This document shows, piece after piece, positions 1-8,770 of a stretch of 64,000 bases of DNA. The stretch comes from Litorimonas sp051251645 (GTDB taxonomy: Bacteria > Pseudomonadota > Alphaproteobacteria > Caulobacterales > Maricaulaceae). The DNA lies in the NCBI GenBank assembly GCA_051251645.1, contig JBPOEY010000005.1, positions 1 to 64,000 of the forward strand. Direction: 5' to 3'. The translations under genes were made by a program, and so were the position numbers. Below the pieces are notes generated by a model. The model saw nothing but the letters and a program-made list of their open reading frames with translations, was not told the origin of the DNA and made no database searches. Each line of letters begins with the position of its first letter. The first letter of the stretch is position 1.

Positions 1-952
<952 letters not shown>

Positions 953-1062
953 ACTCGATCTCGTTGGCGTTCATGCGCGTGGCTTGTCAGCCAAACGTAT
1001 GTGCACACGGTCAGACGATATCTTTACTATTCAATATTTTGCGAAAACACGTGGTCTGCATT

Positions 1063-1180
1063 AACCGGGTGGTTATAGCGAGACGTCCCCACCCGATCCC
1101 ATCCCGAACTCGGTCGTTAAGCGTCTCAGCGCCGATGGTACTTTGTCTTAAGGCACGGGAGAGTAGGTCATCGCCCGGTT
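1063..1180 (+). rRNA. rrf: 5S ribosomal RNA
   Basis: A 118-nt 5S rRNA lies about 110 bases after the 23S end. The terminal helix pairs AACCGGG at 1063-1069 with CCCGGTT at 1174-1180. The CCCGATCCCATCCCGAACTCGG segment typical of 5S helix III is present. Outside the mature ends, GGTCTG (1052-1057) can pair with CAGACC (1185-1190), which would form the usual processing stem. Ends are inferred from pairing. Confidence 0.96.
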
Positions 1181-1232
1181 TATCCAGACCACACACACCG
1201 CAAAATACCCTCCGATACACAACACAACAAAT

Positions 1233-1264
1233 AAAGCCCCGCGGGAAACCGACGGGGCTTTTTT
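1233..1264 (+). terminator. rRNA operon terminator
   Basis: An inverted repeat, AAAGCCCCG at 1233-1241 and CGGGGCTTT at 1253-1261, is followed by a T run. It lies about 50 bases after the 5S gene on the same strand, so it probably ends rrn transcription before the tRNA at 3901. Confidence 0.9.
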
Positions 1265-1343
1265 GTGACCGGAAATAAGACAGTGTGCGTGGGGAAATAG
1301 AGAGGGTAACTCGGCTCTCTACGCGCGTAGACATATGGCGTTG

Positions 1344-1377
1344 TAAAAAGCCCTGCTTGTCAAAAACAAACAGGGCT
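1344..1377 (-). terminator. terminator of the 1417-3673 minus-strand genes
   Basis: AGCCCTG (1349-1355) and CAGGGCT (1371-1377) form a stem. Read on the minus strand it is followed by a T run (the A run at 1344-1348). It sits about 40 bases after the stop of the lipoprotein gene that ends at 1417. Confidence 0.8.
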
Positions 1378-1416
1378 CATTATATTCAAGCTTAACGAAC
1401 AAGCGTTTGAAGAGTC

Positions 1417-1983
1417 TTATTTCTCTGGAAGAATAGTCTCTTCTGCCTCGAAAACGGCGAGGTTCTCAGACCCTTCCTCAACGATCGTCGCCTTATTGCC
1501 ATCGTCACGGGCGTCGCTCTTCGTGCCGGGATCGATCGCAATCGAGAAGGCGCGGGCTGTGGGCTCGTCTGTCGGAAGACCGGACACAGTCGCCATGATG
1601 TTGAGATAGTGCAACCCGTCATCCTGTGGTCGGACAGCCACCCGCCAAATGGCACGCCCTGTCGCCATATCATGGCTCAACTGCGCATTACTGGATAGAA
1701 TGTCTAATCCTTCTGTGCCTGTCGCCGTGGCTTGCAACGTTCCTGCCGCGTAGTCGGGAGAAATTGTAACCTCGATGTCGGTATAGGCTCCAACGACGAG
1801 GTCTCCGTCAATCCGGGAAGAAAACTCTAGGGCAGCGCCCGGTTTCACTGTTGCGATCGGCATGTTGACTGTTTCTTTATGCGTCACGTTTGTAACGTCA
1901 TTTTGGGTCGCATCCACGCATCCTGATGCCAGAAAGGCTGTGCAGGTTAAGCTCATCCAAAATGATTTCGGTAAAGGGGTCAT
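1417..1983 (-). CDS. putative lipoprotein of unknown function
   Basis: A protein of about 188 aa that I do not recognise. The ATG at 1983 is preferred because the protein then begins with a basic/hydrophobic signal ending in a lipobox-like ASGC. A start at 2010 would add nine residues, and longer extensions would run into the upstream gene. After the signal, the sequence reads like a beta-rich exported domain: short beta-type segments, many T/S/A/G, no cysteines beyond the lipid-anchor site, and an acidic tail. It lies 28 bases after the stop of the secreted metallopeptidase gene on the same strand and is followed by a good terminator, so the two are probably one transcript. A role as periplasmic partner of the peptidase is only inferred. 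Confidence 0.75.
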   Translation of the reverse strand: MTPLPKSFWMSLTCTAFLASGCVDATQNDVTNVTHKETVNMPIATVKPGAALEFSSRIDGDLVVGAYTDIEVTISPDYAAGTLQATATGTEGLDILSSNAQLSHDMATGRAIWRVAVRPQDDGLHYLNIMATVSGLPTDEPTARAFSIAIDPGTKSDARDDGNKATIVEEGSENLAVFEAEETILPEK

Positions 1984-2011
1984 GACTGTCTTTCTGTCTG
2001 AGTATGTCATT

Positions 2012-3673
2012 CTATTGCGCCTCAATATTAAAGCACTTGTCGATACCTGTGCCGTCGACTGACGCATTGGCGTCATCAAAAACGACGATGATATAATCGC
2101 CCGCGGCATAGTTCCGTGTGCTTGTTTCAAGATTATTGGTGGCGCTAAGTGATGTCGCAATGCGCGAGTCACGTGAAAATATATGAATGTCGGGATCGCT
2201 GCTTCCAGCGACGTCGACCGCATTGGCTGTGAGCGTCACAGACCCTTGCGCAGGGACATTCATTGTCAAAAAGGCCCTGTTGCCCAATTTATTATATTCG
2301 CCTTGATCATCAACCGAGCACACTTCAACAGCCGCGCCCCCAATCGTGAGGGTTTTGTAAACGGGTAGGACGCTTGGAATGCCACCATCATTGGTTTCGC
2401 CGGCCCCGTCTGGGCCGCGCCCTATAATGTTTTGGGCCGTTAACAAAGCATCCAGATCTGTCGCCTGAAGTGATCCTTCGGTTCTCAGCGATGCATCAAA
2501 CGAAAATATGGATGTGGCCGTGTTCGTATTGGCATAGTCCGTCGAAATCAGCGTCCTGTAGATGGGCCCCAATCCTCCGCTCACGGCATCTGGGGCGTCG
2601 GAGTCAGCGTCCATAATGTCATAGAGAATCGATTGAACCGATCCTTCTGAGAACCAACCCGGTGCAGAATAGGTGTTGGCTTCTAGCTCAAAGCCGAAAT
2701 CTTGTCCTTGCACGTTACCAAAGCTGTCGCGGTAGCGCGGATTATCGATAAAGCCTGCGAGTGCATTACCGAATCCTTCGGAAAAGGCGACACGCAGGTC
2801 TAGGCTTTGGCTAAAGCTGTGTGATCCTCCGATACTGCCCGAGCGAGAAAAAGCGCGTTCAAAGTAATGGCCGAATTCATGCGTGACGACGCTTTCATCA
2901 TATTCATCTGTGTCTGCATTATCGTCGCCCAAGATTAAAATCGTCGGAACGCCGCCGATGCTGGTAAAGGACGATGTCCCTATCTCGCCTTGCGCGACGT
3001 TGCCGCTGGCGCTCCGATTTTGTGGGCTCCAAAAAATGTTCAATTTCGGAAAGTCGATATCGGCATCGACAGCAACAAAAGCTTGCGTCGCGTCGTAAAG
3101 CGTATCGAGCAGAGCAAAGGGGGCTGCTGCACGGGCGCTCGTATAGGATGTTCCGCCCCAGCCCGAGGCTGCATTCAGATTACGGATTGCGGACGTCGCT
3201 GATGCAGCGGTTAGGCTCCCCTGCAACGTATAAAGGGCGTTGCTGCTGGTATTATCCACAACGGACAAATCAATTTCGCTTGGGCCGCTGGTGCGTAACA
3301 GTTGGGCTTTGACGCGTACCCGAACCGATGTGCCGGATGCCACAGTGAAGGAATAGGCCCCTGTTGTCGTTGTTCTTCCGGTTTCTAAGACAGTGCCGCC
3401 ACCGTCGACAAGTTCGACAATGGCATCGCGGATGGGCAGTTGGCTGATACTGCTGTAATCAAGGCCGGATCCGTTCGTGATATTCAAAGGCACTCTATCA
3501 TAGGTCGCGACACCGGAAATCGTGATGTTTGTCGGAGGAGGAGGGGGTGGCGTTGGTATGGTCGGGGGCGGCACGAAGGTCGTGGGAGCGGGGCTTGATC
3601 CCCCGCCACAGGCGGTTAGGCCAACCAAGATTGATCCTAGGGCTATATTTTGAGGCCAGTGTTTGAATGTCAT
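2012..3673 (-). CDS. secreted HEFGH-type metallopeptidase-like lipoprotein
   Basis: A 553-aa predicted lipoprotein. The N-terminal signal ends in a lipobox (LTAC, Cys22) followed by a Gly/Ser/Pro-rich linker with a proline run. An Ig-like or carboxypeptidase-regulatory-like segment (around residues 50-130) precedes the catalytic part. The zincin motif HEFGH is at residues 265-269 and is followed by FERAFSR and Gly/Ser-rich sequence. This HExxH plus a downstream aspartate-rich region suggests a zinc metallopeptidase of a minor family. The last 110 residues resemble a PPC-like beta domain often attached to secreted peptidases. It is probably cotranscribed with the lipoprotein gene downstream. 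The exact peptidase family and substrate are not assigned. Confidence 0.75.
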   Translation of the reverse strand: MTFKHWPQNIALGSILVGLTACGGGSSPAPTTFVPPPTIPTPPPPPPTNITISGVATYDRVPLNITNGSGLDYSSISQLPIRDAIVELVDGGGTVLETGRTTTTGAYSFTVASGTSVRVRVKAQLLRTSGPSEIDLSVVDNTSSNALYTLQGSLTAASATSAIRNLNAASGWGGTSYTSARAAAPFALLDTLYDATQAFVAVDADIDFPKLNIFWSPQNRSASGNVAQGEIGTSSFTSIGGVPTILILGDDNADTDEYDESVVTHEFGHYFERAFSRSGSIGGSHSFSQSLDLRVAFSEGFGNALAGFIDNPRYRDSFGNVQGQDFGFELEANTYSAPGWFSEGSVQSILYDIMDADSDAPDAVSGGLGPIYRTLISTDYANTNTATSIFSFDASLRTEGSLQATDLDALLTAQNIIGRGPDGAGETNDGGIPSVLPVYKTLTIGGAAVEVCSVDDQGEYNKLGNRAFLTMNVPAQGSVTLTANAVDVAGSSDPDIHIFSRDSRIATSLSATNNLETSTRNYAAGDYIIVVFDDANASVDGTGIDKCFNIEAQ

Positions 3674-3900
3674 AAAGCTCTTTCATGCTTAAAGCTCTGT
3701 CACAAGCTTCACGATAGTCTCAACTCTACCGTGCCGGGCGGAGAATTCCAAATAAGAATGCAATATCCAGAAGAGCCGAGGATGCACTCAGGGTTGACGA
3801 CAAAGGTGGCTATAATAGGACGGGTGAAGAAAAAACTGATCAAAGCTGACGACAAGGGTTGTAACTCCAAGTTCAGATAAATATATGCTACTTCTCTTGG

Positions 3901-3977
<77 letters not shown>

Positions 3978-3984
3978 ATAAATT

Positions 3985-4009
3985 AGCCCACCTTATGGTG
4001 GGCTTTTTT
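3985..4009 (+). terminator. tRNA-fMet terminator
   Basis: AGCCCACC and GGTGGGCT form an 8-bp stem with a TTAT loop, followed by six T. It begins eight bases after the tRNA 3' end. Confidence 0.92.
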
Positions 4010-4121
4010 GTGCGCGTCAGGCGGCGTTAAGTGAGCAAAGATTGCTCAACCCGTTATTGTAACTATTCAATCATGCGGCGCATGTATGATCATTGAAAGA
4101 TCAGAGAGCGAGACCCAGCCC

Positions 4122-4976
4122 CTAGACGTTCGAGTTTGGCTTGAGGGCTGCTTTCGAGAAAATAATGTGTTGCGCCGTGCAATAGGTGAAGAGATTTGGA
4201 TTTTGGCCAGCAGACCAGTCTAGCGCGCAAATATTGTCCAATGAGTCAGGACCTGTTGCTCTAAAAGGGTTCAGTTCGCTAAAAAAACCAACACCGTGTC
4301 TGAGCCACGGCGTCAGGCCCTCTGCCTTCAAATGATCGATCATCAGATTAGGATCATGGTCAAAGTCAGATATGTATCCCCCAGGGCTCTCAGGCCGGCC
4401 TCTTACCATGTTAAGTGCGGTCTTTGTCTGTCCGCGAAGAAATTCACGGACCATGAGCCCGCCGGGCATATTCACAAGAAGAGATAGATAGCCGCCCGGG
4501 GCGACGTAGTCGGCGAGTCTGACTAAGGACGTCTCTAAATCTTCGAGATAATTCAGCACGCTATGGCAACAGACGAGGTCGAAGACTTTTGGCTCGAAAC
4601 TATGATCGTTTCGCGTTAGCGAGAAAATATCCATTTTTACAAAACGGACCCTTGCTGCGATATCCGCGGGCGATTTGGACAGCTCTATGCGGGCTTGGTT
4701 TAGCATAAAATCATCAATGTCGACGATCAATACATTGAGACCGAATGCGGCCAACAGACGTGATTGTCGTCCAAACCCGCCGCCGACATCTAAAACTTGC
4801 GCTCCTGCTGGCAGGGTAAGCGTGCCCAAAGCATGGGTGATGAGCACAAAGCGTGTATCGTCAGGTGAGGCCACGTAGCTCGGCCCGAGTTGTGAGCCGT
4901 GTTCGCGCCAAATGTTCTTCATTGCGATGACACGGGCGCCGTCAAGCGATAACAAAAGGCTGGAAGCCTTGCTCAT
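4122..4976 (-). CDS. class I SAM-dependent methyltransferase, CmoM-like
   Basis: A 284-aa Rossmann-fold methyltransferase. Motif I is VLDVGGGFGR at residues 61-70; the acidic motif II residue lies in VLIVDIDD; motif IV is FDLVCCHSVLNYL. The C-terminal part (a PGGYLSL strand, then an LMVREFLRG helix) resembles the tRNA methyltransferase CmoM and related small-molecule methyltransferases. Its start overlaps the end of the M29-like gene by 35 bases, so the two are translationally linked. Position in the locus suggests it modifies the product of the putative peptide pathway, for example by O- or N-methylation. A tRNA-modifying role beside the tRNA gene is the alternative. Confidence 0.85.
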   Translation of the reverse strand: MSKASSLLLSLDGARVIAMKNIWREHGSQLGPSYVASPDDTRFVLITHALGTLTLPAGAQVLDVGGGFGRQSRLLAAFGLNVLIVDIDDFMLNQARIELSKSPADIAARVRFVKMDIFSLTRNDHSFEPKVFDLVCCHSVLNYLEDLETSLVRLADYVAPGGYLSLLVNMPGGLMVREFLRGQTKTALNMVRGRPESPGGYISDFDHDPNLMIDHLKAEGLTPWLRHGVGFFSELNPFRATGPDSLDNICALDWSAGQNPNLFTYCTAQHIIFSKAALKPNSNV

Positions 4977-6081
4977 TTAAAATTCCGCAACAGTCCCCAA
5001 CGTCCAAATCCTCAAACTCCGGTGAGAACACGTCTTCATCACGTGTGTCGAAGTCAGAGACTGAACCGTCTTGGCTGAGCGAGAGTAGATCTAGCACGCC
5101 GCGTTCACCCTCCAATCTTGCCCCGCGCGCGATAAGGTCGAGATGTATTTCACAATGATATCCGGGCGAGGCCCCCATTTGATTATGTTGGCCAAAACCC
5201 AGATGAATGCCTGGACACCGTTCATTGATATGGGAGTTGAGATAAATTGGGGTTTCGACAAAAAGGTTCGTCCCGAAGCCGACTTCTCCGACATATTTTG
5301 CGTTATTTTTTGAAAAGCAAATATCAATGAAGTCAGAGACTGGCTTGGACTCACAATGAAAAGAGACCGCTTTGCCGTCGACAATATCGACCGTCACTGG
5401 GGTTTTATCCAGACGGCTATCCAGGCTATTAATCGCGTTCACATTATAGGCAAAATCAGCGACAAGACGGCCGCTAATTGTGGCCGGAAATGTTGCGACT
5501 TCTCCGGCTGGAAGGATTGTGGTTCCCCCTGATTTCGTTGAGCCGCGATTATTGACCCAACTATATCGCTCATTATCAAAGCTTATCTCCAGCCGAGAAC
5601 CACTTTTCGTTGTCACCTTCATGTCCGTTTTACCCCAACAATGGGCGAGGATCTTTGAATTTCGAACGCTAAGATGAGCCGGGGACGCCTGCAGGGCGAC
5701 AGAAAAAAATTCATCGCAAACACTAATCGCTCGGATCAGACGCACACGGTCTTCGGGATAGACGGCTAAACTGGATTGAATGGCGGCTTGATGGGACATC
5801 GTGTCCCGCTCAAATGTCACGACGTATAGCGTGCCCTGACCGAGCCTATCGAAACAACTCTTAAGGCTATCGGAAAAACGTTTTGCAACGTTTGCGTCCT
5901 GCAGGGGGCGCATTGGCATGCAAGAGACTTTTAGCCCATCTTGCTTTGCAAGAAGGGCTAAAAGGGCCACATAATCGCGGCACTCAGGCGAGTATAGAAC
6001 AAGCAGGCCATCCCCTATGTTCGGCTTGATATAATCGGTTAATAGGGTCTGACAGCCTGCGACAATTTCGGGGGAGAACAT
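4942..6081 (-). CDS. M29 aminopeptidase-like metalloenzyme
   Basis: A 379-aa protein whose C-terminal two thirds match the M29 (AmpS/AmpT/PepS) fold, a family of metal-dependent aminopeptidases that also includes 2,5-dihydroxypyridine dioxygenase. Landmarks are PAGEV (Glu194), GEVGFGTN (Glu266), GIHLGFG (His293) and HLD (His313, Asp315), so most expected metal ligands are present. The catalytic Tyr seven residues after the HIALG-type His in classical members appears to be Asn300, so chemistry may differ from a plain aminopeptidase. The N-terminal 150 residues are divergent. It starts 31 bases after the 79-aa gene and overlaps the methyltransferase gene. Trimming a leader or cleaving a modified peptide is the inferred job. 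Confidence 0.78.
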   Translation of the reverse strand: MFSPEIVAGCQTLLTDYIKPNIGDGLLVLYSPECRDYVALLALLAKQDGLKVSCMPMRPLQDANVAKRFSDSLKSCFDRLGQGTLYVVTFERDTMSHQAAIQSSLAVYPEDRVRLIRAISVCDEFFSVALQASPAHLSVRNSKILAHCWGKTDMKVTTKSGSRLEISFDNERYSWVNNRGSTKSGGTTILPAGEVATFPATISGRLVADFAYNVNAINSLDSRLDKTPVTVDIVDGKAVSFHCESKPVSDFIDICFSKNNAKYVGEVGFGTNLFVETPIYLNSHINERCPGIHLGFGQHNQMGASPGYHCEIHLDLIARGARLEGERGVLDLLSLSQDGSVSDFDTRDEDVFSPEFEDLDVGDCCGILNEQGFQPFVIA

Positions 6082-6112
6082 TGTTGTCCTCAGTAATTGT
6101 GACGGAAAAAAA

Positions 6113-6352
6113 TCACTTTTTCGTAACGTCTATTCGAGCGCTTCTCGGACCTTTAATGTCTGATACGTCAATCGATACAGCGGACGTCGTCTTGTATGCG
6201 ACATACCATGCGACACCCAAGTCAGGCATAACGTCCAAATCTTCGGCACTTGGAGTGTCCCCAAGACTTGGAAGCTCTTCGCCTTCCATCTCAATGAGAC
6301 GTCGTGTGATAGACTCGATCATTTCTTTTGTGAGGACAGGTTTCTTGGCCAT
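6113..6352 (-). CDS. 79-aa small protein, candidate RiPP precursor peptide
   Basis: A small protein of 79 residues with no recognised domain. The ATG at 6352 has an AAAGG ribosome site nine bases upstream. The first 45 residues are charged and acidic with a predicted helix (KEMIESITRRLIEMEGEEL), like a leader peptide. After MPDLG the composition changes to an aromatic/hydroxyl-rich segment (VAWYVAYKTTSAVSIDV) with a basic end, like a core. There is no Cys and no double-Gly cleavage site, so it is not a lanthipeptide or thiopeptide type. It is the first gene of the minus-strand operon and lies back to back with the HExxH gene, the expected place for a modification substrate. A small regulator or antitoxin is the alternative. 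Confidence 0.6.
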   Translation of the reverse strand: MAKKPVLTKEMIESITRRLIEMEGEELPSLGDTPSAEDLDVMPDLGVAWYVAYKTTSAVSIDVSDIKGPRSARIDVTKK

Positions 6353-6436
6353 GGCTTAGCCTTTCATGTTAAGTAGTAATAACATATACTTATCGCATAG
6401 ATTGTAAAAAAGCAAATAAATTGATATAGTTTCAAT
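6353..6436. promoter_or_regulatory. divergent promoter region of the peptide-modification locus
   Basis: An 84-base, strongly A/T-rich spacer separates the divergent precursor and HExxH genes. It holds a short inverted repeat, ATGTTA (6366-6371) and TAACAT (6380-6385), that could be an operator. Shared divergent control would co-regulate substrate and enzymes. No promoter hexamers are called with confidence. Confidence 0.4.
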
Positions 6437-7549
6437 ATGTCGCTCAATTGCTTCGTCTTTCCCAGTGAGAATGGGTCTTTGTTTAGGAACGAAATTAGGC
6501 GCATCATTCTTCACCGGAAACTCAATCAAATGAGGTTTTCAAAGGACTTCACCGCGCAACGAAATCTGAATTGGATGCGCTTGAAATGCCTGCTCACAGA
6601 GGTGCAATCCAACACGCGTCAACCCTGGGCAGGCCGATTACTCGAAGCAAAAAATATATCCCTGACTGCGTTTCAATCCCTATGCGTCGACTTCATATCT
6701 GACTTTGGGGTGATTGATCGACCGTTCTATTTTGACGCGCAGGGCCGTAGCTTTGTCGTTGATCGACATGTTTTTTTAGGGGTAACAGATGTTTGGGTTA
6801 CGGGTCACAATGCAGCGGGGCTGGACGAGAGTGCCCCAAAGACATCTCGCGGTACCGTCCGCCATGCCCAATCCAGAAAAGCGCATTTTTACTTTAACGT
6901 CACGGATGTCTACGCCTGTCCAACCGTAGATACGGATAGCGGCTCAATTCGCTTGGTCGTTGCTGATGAATTTAACGCGAATGTTCCAAAGACCCAGATC
7001 GTCAGACCGTCTACGGCGCATGACAATGCAGAGCATTTTCCCCGCGTCATTGAAGCCATGGATTTGCTGAAGAAATCTGGCGCAGAAATAAGAAATTGGG
7101 TCGTTGATGGCATTCATACGATTGTCGGCGTCATGGCCGCGGATGACTATGTCTTTAGTCAAAGCGACCCCAAATTTCGAGGTCGTTCTATTATATCGGT
7201 AAACCAACGGCCGATCGATATCGCCGAAATGCTGGTCCATGAGGCGAGTCATCAACACTTTTTCATATTACAGCAAATATCCCGCCTCGTGGCTGATGGC
7301 TCATCCGAGACTCTCTACTCTCCGATCGCGAGCACGCAGAGACCCACGATAAAAGTCCTATTGGGCTATCACGCTGCCGCTAACATTCTTCATTTTTACG
7401 ATAGGTTGATCCCATCTGGAGGTGCCTCCCAACTCACCAAGAGGCGCGATGTGATCAATGATATGTGCGGTGTTTTTGAGTCTGAATTGGATCGATCATC
7501 CACTCTAACGCCAGAGGGCAAATTTTTACGCGATGGATTGAGAGCCTGA
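6437..7549 (+). CDS. HExxH motif protein, putative peptide beta-hydroxylase family
   Basis: A 370-aa protein. The key block is LVHEASHQHF with HExxH at residues 268-272, followed about 25 residues later by ETLYSPIASTQRP and then LLGYHAAANILHFYDRL. This arrangement (HExxH, a YSP-x(n)-RP segment, then a helix of the hGxHAf type) is the signature of the HEXXH-motif family now annotated as alpha-ketoglutarate-HExxH-type peptide beta-hydroxylases that act on ribosomal peptides. It is not a classical zinc protease pattern. The N-terminal 200 residues are divergent and likely bind the substrate. It is divergent from the 79-aa gene. No clear Shine-Dalgarno is seen, so the start is less certain. Function is inferred from family resemblance. 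Confidence 0.72.
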   Translation: MSLNCFVFPSENGSLFRNEIRRIILHRKLNQMRFSKDFTAQRNLNWMRLKCLLTEVQSNTRQPWAGRLLEAKNISLTAFQSLCVDFISDFGVIDRPFYFDAQGRSFVVDRHVFLGVTDVWVTGHNAAGLDESAPKTSRGTVRHAQSRKAHFYFNVTDVYACPTVDTDSGSIRLVVADEFNANVPKTQIVRPSTAHDNAEHFPRVIEAMDLLKKSGAEIRNWVVDGIHTIVGVMAADDYVFSQSDPKFRGRSIISVNQRPIDIAEMLVHEASHQHFFILQQISRLVADGSSETLYSPIASTQRPTIKVLLGYHAAANILHFYDRLIPSGGASQLTKRRDVINDMCGVFESELDRSSTLTPEGKFLRDGLRA

Positions 7550-7596
7550 CGGATTTTGAGTTCAACGCCGCTCCGGCGACGCCCCTTGATCAGAGG

Positions 7597-8697
7597 CTAA
7601 CGCACGATCGTAATACGCTCACTGGCGCGCGTGATGCCCGTATAGAGCCAGCGTTGGCGGTCTTCGCCGAAGACGCGACTTTCATCGAATAGAACGACAT
7701 CATTCCATTGCGAGCCTTGCGCTTTGTGCACCGTCAGCGCGTAGCCATAGTTGAACTGTTGTTGACCACGAAGATCCCGCCAATCGATCGCTTCCGCCCC
7801 GCCAAGAAAGAATTCTTCGCGCACCGTGACGGTCAAAGCGGACCGAGTTGGAAAGTCTTCAGAGGCAAGGGTCAGCCGGACACATCCCGGTTTTTCCGGA
7901 TGCGCTTGGCTCCGGATGACATCGAAGAGACCGCCATTAAAGATTTTCTTTAACCGGTCGTTGCGGATACAGACCAAGCGGTCCCCCGTCATGGGCAAAG
8001 GGTCCGTTTTATCCAAAAGATCCCGCAGGCGGCGATTATAGAGATGGCGCGAGCGGTTGGTGCCGACCAAGACTTGGTCGGCGGCGGTGACTTGGGCCGC
8101 GTCAATATCGGCGGCTGAAATGACTCGGCTTTCGCCATATTCTCCATAGTCCGGCGTGCGCCCCATTCGCACGTCAGTCGCTAACCGAATAATGGGATTA
8201 TCCGCCGCTTGTCGGTGGATTTCTGTCAGCATGATATCGGGAGTTTGGTCCGTGAAGAACCCACCGCCTTTGACTGGCGGGAGCTGGGCAGGGTCCCCGA
8301 GCACGAGAATAGGCACTCCAAAGGACATCAAATCCGTGCCGATCACCTTGTCGACCATGGAGCATTCATCAATCACGATGAGGGCGGCATCGCGCGCGGC
8401 GCCGGAGCTATCCAGCTTGAATATCGCGTCACCCGTGTCCTCATCGGTTTCGGCGCGGTATATGAGGCTGTGTATCGTTGACGCACCGATACAGCCGTTT
8501 TTTTGCATCACGATCGCGGCTTTCCCGGTGAAGGCGGCAAACTCCGTTCGGCCCTCTATCGAATCCGCGAAATGCTTAGCGAGCGTGGTTTTCCCTGTCC
8601 CGGCATAGCCAAAGACGCGCAGGACTTGATCTTGTCCGGCCTTGTGCCATTGGGCGACCGCCTCAATGGCGTGTTGTTGTTGGCCGGACCATTCCAT
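7597..8697 (-). CDS. RecD/Dda-like SF1B DNA helicase
   Basis: A 366-aa ATP-dependent 5'-3' DNA helicase-type protein. Motif I is GYAGTGKTT (residues 30-38), motif Ia FTGKAA, motif II IVIDECS (107-113), motif III GDPAQLPPV (134-142), then an EIHRQ motif, and near the C terminus YALTVHKAQGSQW (motif V) and YTGITRASE (motif VI). It is much shorter than RecD and RecD2 and lacks their N-terminal domains, so it resembles phage Dda or the stand-alone AAA_30/UvrD_C_2 proteins of alphaproteobacteria. It is divergent from the broken endonuclease III-like gene, which hints at a DNA-repair neighbourhood. Confidence 0.9.
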   Translation of the reverse strand: MEWSGQQQHAIEAVAQWHKAGQDQVLRVFGYAGTGKTTLAKHFADSIEGRTEFAAFTGKAAIVMQKNGCIGASTIHSLIYRAETDEDTGDAIFKLDSSGAARDAALIVIDECSMVDKVIGTDLMSFGVPILVLGDPAQLPPVKGGGFFTDQTPDIMLTEIHRQAADNPIIRLATDVRMGRTPDYGEYGESRVISAADIDAAQVTAADQVLVGTNRSRHLYNRRLRDLLDKTDPLPMTGDRLVCIRNDRLKKIFNGGLFDVIRSQAHPEKPGCVRLTLASEDFPTRSALTVTVREEFFLGGAEAIDWRDLRGQQQFNYGYALTVHKAQGSQWNDVVLFDESRVFGEDRQRWLYTGITRASERITIVR

Positions 8698-8770
8698 GCG
8701 GATAAGACGTCTCCGATTTTATATAGTGATGTTCTTTATTTGTTCTTAGGCGTCGTCTAGTCAAGCGATC

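Noticed and set aside
1862..3312. Plus-strand frames opposite the lipoprotein and metallopeptidase genes
   Set aside because: They are antisense shadows with no ribosome site or domain.
6437..7549. HExxH protein as an ordinary secreted zinc protease
   Set aside because: No signal peptide, and the residues after HExxH match the peptide-hydroxylase-like family more than zincins; kept as an alternative only.
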